A stretch of 64,000 nt of DNA from Manis javanica (Eukaryota; Chordata; Mammalia; Pholidota; Manidae): assembly GCF_040802235.1 (NCBI RefSeq), contig NC_133169.1:46073034-46137033 (forward strand), read 5' to 3'. The notes below the pieces were generated by a model. That model was not told where the DNA came from, searched no databases, and was given only the letters and a program-made list of their open reading frames with translations. Positions 60,946 to 64,000 of the stretch are shown in pieces (positions within the stretch are counted from its first letter, which is position 1; each line of letters begins with the position of its first letter). Made by a program: the position numbers and the translations under genes.

Positions 60946-61466
60946 TGTTAGGGTCCAGGCTTCCGAGGCTTCTCCAGAGAACAAACTACACAGGAATAGA
61001 GAAGTAAATTCAAGCAAAGTCTTTATTCAGCCAGCTAGCTGGGGTCCAAGTCAGCCCGATGCAGCGGGTCTCAACAAGGACCCCGAGCACTCAGAGCCAA
61101 GGGTTTATATAGCAATTTCAAAGCACTTAACTCATAGTAATTTTCTATAACTATACATTATTCTTGCAAGACATATATCCTGGGGTTAAGCAAGGGCAGG
61201 GTAAGACTACTCCTCAATGGTTAGGGAGGTTCTGCACAATAAGCTTGGTATGTAAGATTAACTGACCAAGGTTAGCTGACCAAGGGTCACATCTGCCCAC
61301 CACCCGGTGCTCATGATTAACTTGTTTTTCAAGGCCTTACCCAGGCCCAGGGGGTTTTTTTTGTTTTTTTTTTCTCTGAGTCACACTCTCAGAAAATGGT
61401 TTCTAGGTTTCTAAGATGGCTATGCTTATGCTAATTTACTAATCTTACTAATGTTTAGATTCTACA
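60946..61466 (-). mobile_element. 3' LTR of a gamma-type endogenous retrovirus
   Basis: 521 bp with TG...CA ends on the minus strand (TGTAGAATCTAAAC ... CCTGGACCCTAACA). Minus-strand TATA-like 'ctatataaacc' at about 61102-61112 and AATAAA at 61022-61027, about 80 nt apart, give normal U3-R order. A polypurine tract ('aaagtggggaaa') immediately precedes U3 at 61467-61480. Confidence 0.85.
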
Positions 61467-61900
61467 TTTCCCCACTTTCCTTTGACCATTCCAATCATGG
61501 AATGTTTGTTTCTTCCTGCTGTGTGAGTGAATGATACTGCGGTCTCAGCATTAGCACCTGAACAGCACTCACTCTTTCCCTAACAAAGGCTATTAGCGGG
61601 TTTAAGATACAGGGACCTAAAGTGAGAAGCAGTATAAAAATAAGCAAGGGCCCTGCCAGGGTGGATATCAGGGTTGTAAACCATGGGGATTTAGTAAACT
61701 AGGATTCAAATAGCCCTTGGCTGGCCTCTTGCTCTCTCTTCCTTTGATCTGGCCTCTCTCTAAGTTTAGACATTGAATCTCTTACTATTCCGGAATGGTC
61801 TGCTGTTAAGGTTTAGCTAAGTTTTATTAGTTCTTTCTCCTGACTCTTAATGCTCTCTGCACTCCTTTACACACCTACCTGGGATTTTTCTACCTGGAGG
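61467..61900 (-). pseudogene. Endogenous retrovirus env C-terminal remnant
   Basis: Read on the minus strand, the sequence next to the polypurine tract has the layout of a gammaretroviral envelope end: a membrane-anchor hydrophobic stretch near 61610-61660, a short cytoplasmic tail and a stop just before the polypurine tract. Upstream parts decay rapidly and no continuous frame remains. Different from the env fragment in the L1s. The rest of the provirus is missing or lies beyond recognisable limits. Confidence 0.65.
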
Positions 61901-62284
61901 TAAAAGGAGAGTCTAAAGATGTTTCTGGAAGTGTCAGAGGTCACACTCCAGATCTATGGGAGAGACTCTAAAGCAAGAGTGAATGGAGCAGATCCACAGA
62001 GAGGAGAGACCCAGGATGGAAAAAACCCTGCCAGCACCCAAAGCCCTGGTTCCTGTTACCCCTGAGGCCACCCTCAACTCCTACAGGTTGGTCATGAGCC
62101 CATCACTACCCTCCCCTTGTACTCAAAGTTAGCTCTGCATCGACAATGTGATATACTGAGTTACATGAAATACAGTTTTGGGCATTCATATGATCAAATA
62201 TCTATTTCCCAGGCATATTTGGTCTTCATCAACAGTTCCTGAAAACACTGCAGAGACTTAAAGGTGAAATGGGTGTTTTGTCAT

Positions 62285-62915
62285 GTTAATGAGAGACTTT
62301 TGCACCCCTTACCCATGGGCAGGCCTGGAGGCTGAATCAGCCAATGGCCAATAATTTAGTCCATCATGACTACAGGGAAGCCCTCAAGAAAACCCCTGAG
62401 AAGAGCTTTTTGCTCTCTCTCTATTTGGCTCAGTTGGATCTGGCTTCTTGGTTGGAGAGAGCTTCTAAACTTGAGGCATCAGAACACCCTCACGCATCAC
62501 GCATCTGTTCAAGGGGACAGAAGCTCCTTTACTTGGGACCTTCCCCTGTGTATCTCTTCATCTGGCTGTTAACTTGGATCCTTTACGGAAATATCCTTTA
62601 CTAAACTGGTAAACATAAGTTTTTTCCTGGGTCTGTGAGGAAATCTAACAAATCAATCGAACAGAGAAGATCGTGGAAACCTCCAATCTGAGGCCAGTGG
62701 GTCGGAAGCATACGAAGCTACCTGGGGCTTGTTGCTGGCATCTGGAGTTGGGAGTGGGGGAGAAGTCTTGTAGGACAGAGCCCTTAACCTGGGAATCTGG
62801 TGCTGTCTCTGTGCAGATAGCATTGGAATTAAGTTGAGTTCTCCAACAACCTGCTGCTGTTCAAGAATTGCTTAGTATTAGTATGTGTGGGAAGCCACCC
62901 CAACCCCCACATACA
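62285..62915 (+). mobile_element. Ancient LTR, plus strand
   Basis: Ordered phrases 'aggctgaatcagccaatg', 'atctcttcatctggctgtt', 'gatcgtggaaacctccaa', 'gaggccagtgggtcgg', 'gggcttgttgctggcatc' and 'acagagcccttaacctggg' match a MER-series LTR that I recall. The ORF 62344-62604 lies inside it and is not a gene. Confidence 0.6.
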
Positions 62916-63845
62916 TATACACATTAGAATCGGGTCCAGGAACCTGAATGAAGTTATCTTACTATTACTGCTGTGTATAATGTTGTTATTGTTATACATA
63001 TATGTAGGGGAAAAATACACAATTCCATCTGGAGTCAGATCAGAGGGACTCACAGATATCTAGATGTCCTAATACCCAGGCACTTAACACATGCCAGGAT
63101 ATAAACAATGAAAACTTATAGTCTGGGTAGAGAAAAAGACAAATTGCTATAAGCATGGAGAGAGTGTAATGGAAGCAAATAGGAGGAGGAAATAATCTAG
63201 ACCAAAGGCAAGACACAGGGGGCAGAAAAAAGCTTCCAGCCCCAACTGGGAGAGTTAGTCTTGAATGATGAAGATAAATAAACGATAATAAGAAAGGCAG
63301 GGATGGGGTGAGGTAAGGGAAAGGAATTCCAGACAGAGGAAGACATTTGTACAAGGGCACCGAAAAAGCCTAAGGCTTACAGGAACTGTAAGGTGTCCAC
63401 TAGAACTAGAATATGAGTTAGTGATTTTTGAGAGATGAAGCTAGAAAAATAATCATCATGCTGAAAACTGAAGGTTGCAAACTATAGGCTAACTGTCCAA
63501 ATGTAACTTGCACAGATGTTTGGTTTCCTTTTATCCTGTTTTGTTTTTAATTACTGACATTTAAAAAATTGGATATTCCTTAACAAAAGACCAGAATTCC
63601 ACTTATTCTTGGAAAACAGGAAGATGTGGACTATCCTGGGCTCAAACACTTATATGCCAACAGGTATCTGGAGCTGAGTGGTAACCGGCCTTTTTAATCA
63701 AGCAATATTCTCTAGCATGTCACAGTCTCCCACTCCAAATTATATCAAACCAAAGACTATTCACAAGGAGTCAGAATATAACATTACTGCTAAGAATGAA
63801 TTTAGGTTAGAAGCCAAGCTGTATAGATTTAAAACCTGACACTTC
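62916..63845. other. Gene-free stretch with ancient repeat traces
   Basis: 63240-63420 ('ggaattccagacagagga', 'catttgtacaagggcacc', 'aggaactgtaaggtgtcc') resembles a widely conserved ancient mammalian repeat whose family I cannot name safely. Nothing else recognised. Confidence 0.4.
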
Positions 63846-63849
63846 AGAT

Positions 63850-64000
63850 CTTAGGCAAGCTGGCAAAAATACTAAAATGCTTTTATTTCCTCACCTGTTA
63901 AATGGAAATAATAATATCACCTACCTTAAAGGGATTAAGTAAAATAAGGTTTAAACCCTTAAATGCTCAGTGATTGGCAATGGCAATCAATAAATATCTG
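63850..64000 (+). mobile_element. MIR SINE fragment, cut by window edge
   Basis: 'tttcctcacctgttaaatgg', 'aataatatcacctacctt', 'gggattaagtaaaataag' and 'caatcaataaatatctg' are the 3' half of MIR in order. Confidence 0.75.

Noticed and set aside
62344-62604. 86-codon plus-strand frame
   Set aside because: Lies inside an ancient LTR and has no coding features.

Overview
This window is AT-rich, repeat-dominated nuclear DNA of a placental mammal. The evidence is full-length LINE-1 (L1) elements, ancient L1 and MIR-type repeats, endogenous retrovirus (ERV) LTRs and a decayed olfactory receptor. No intact host gene is visible. The 3' end carried by the two young L1s resembles sequence I associate with pangolin (Manis) genomes. 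That is recollection, not a search, so the species call is tentative.

Layout. 1-1.5 kb: 5' part of an old minus-strand L1. 1.56-2.3 kb: a CpG-rich, roughly 77-bp tandem repeat. 2.3-6.2 kb: first copy of an internal duplication (SD1a). 6.2-11.95 kb: degenerate repeats and two MIRs. 11.955-20.417 and 20.425-29.15 kb: two near-full-length L1s in head-to-tail array on the minus strand (L1-A and L1-B). 30.6-31.7 kb: duplication SD2a. 31.96-32.87 kb: olfactory receptor pseudogene. 33.6-37.7 kb: SD1b. 39.1-39.6 kb: solo LTR. 41.48-41.61 kb: orphan GC patch. 43.7-46.2 kb: old minus-strand L1. 47.4-53.2 kb: old L1 pieces, including SD2b. 53.3-56.6 kb: a younger plus-strand L1 (L1-C). 59.7-64 kb: MIRs, LTRs and the 3' end of a gamma-type ERV.

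The main discovery is the 3' end of L1-A and L1-B. After ORF2 each has an ordinary L1 3' UTR with an A-rich tail, like L1-C. Each then continues about 1.8 kb: a piece of about 150 bp, a second A-tract, a retroviral env transmembrane-subunit fragment, a hairpin that looks like the constitutive transport element (CTE) of type D betaretroviruses, a polypurine-like tract, and a U3-R-like segment with its own AATAAA and a final poly(A) tail. Because two independently inserted copies share it, this appears to be an L1 lineage that captured a retroviral 3' end and then amplified with it. An L1 RNA carrying an NXF1-type export element and a retroviral poly(A) signal would be a mechanistically interesting hybrid.

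L1-B has a complete ORF1 and an ORF2 with only two clear lesions. Its 5' UTR is built of about 210-bp monomers behind a YY1-like start site, and it has clean target-site duplications with a TTTT/AA endonuclease site. L1-A is more decayed. All functional statements are inferences from sequence; alignment to a repeat library, RNA folding and genome-wide copy counting would test them.
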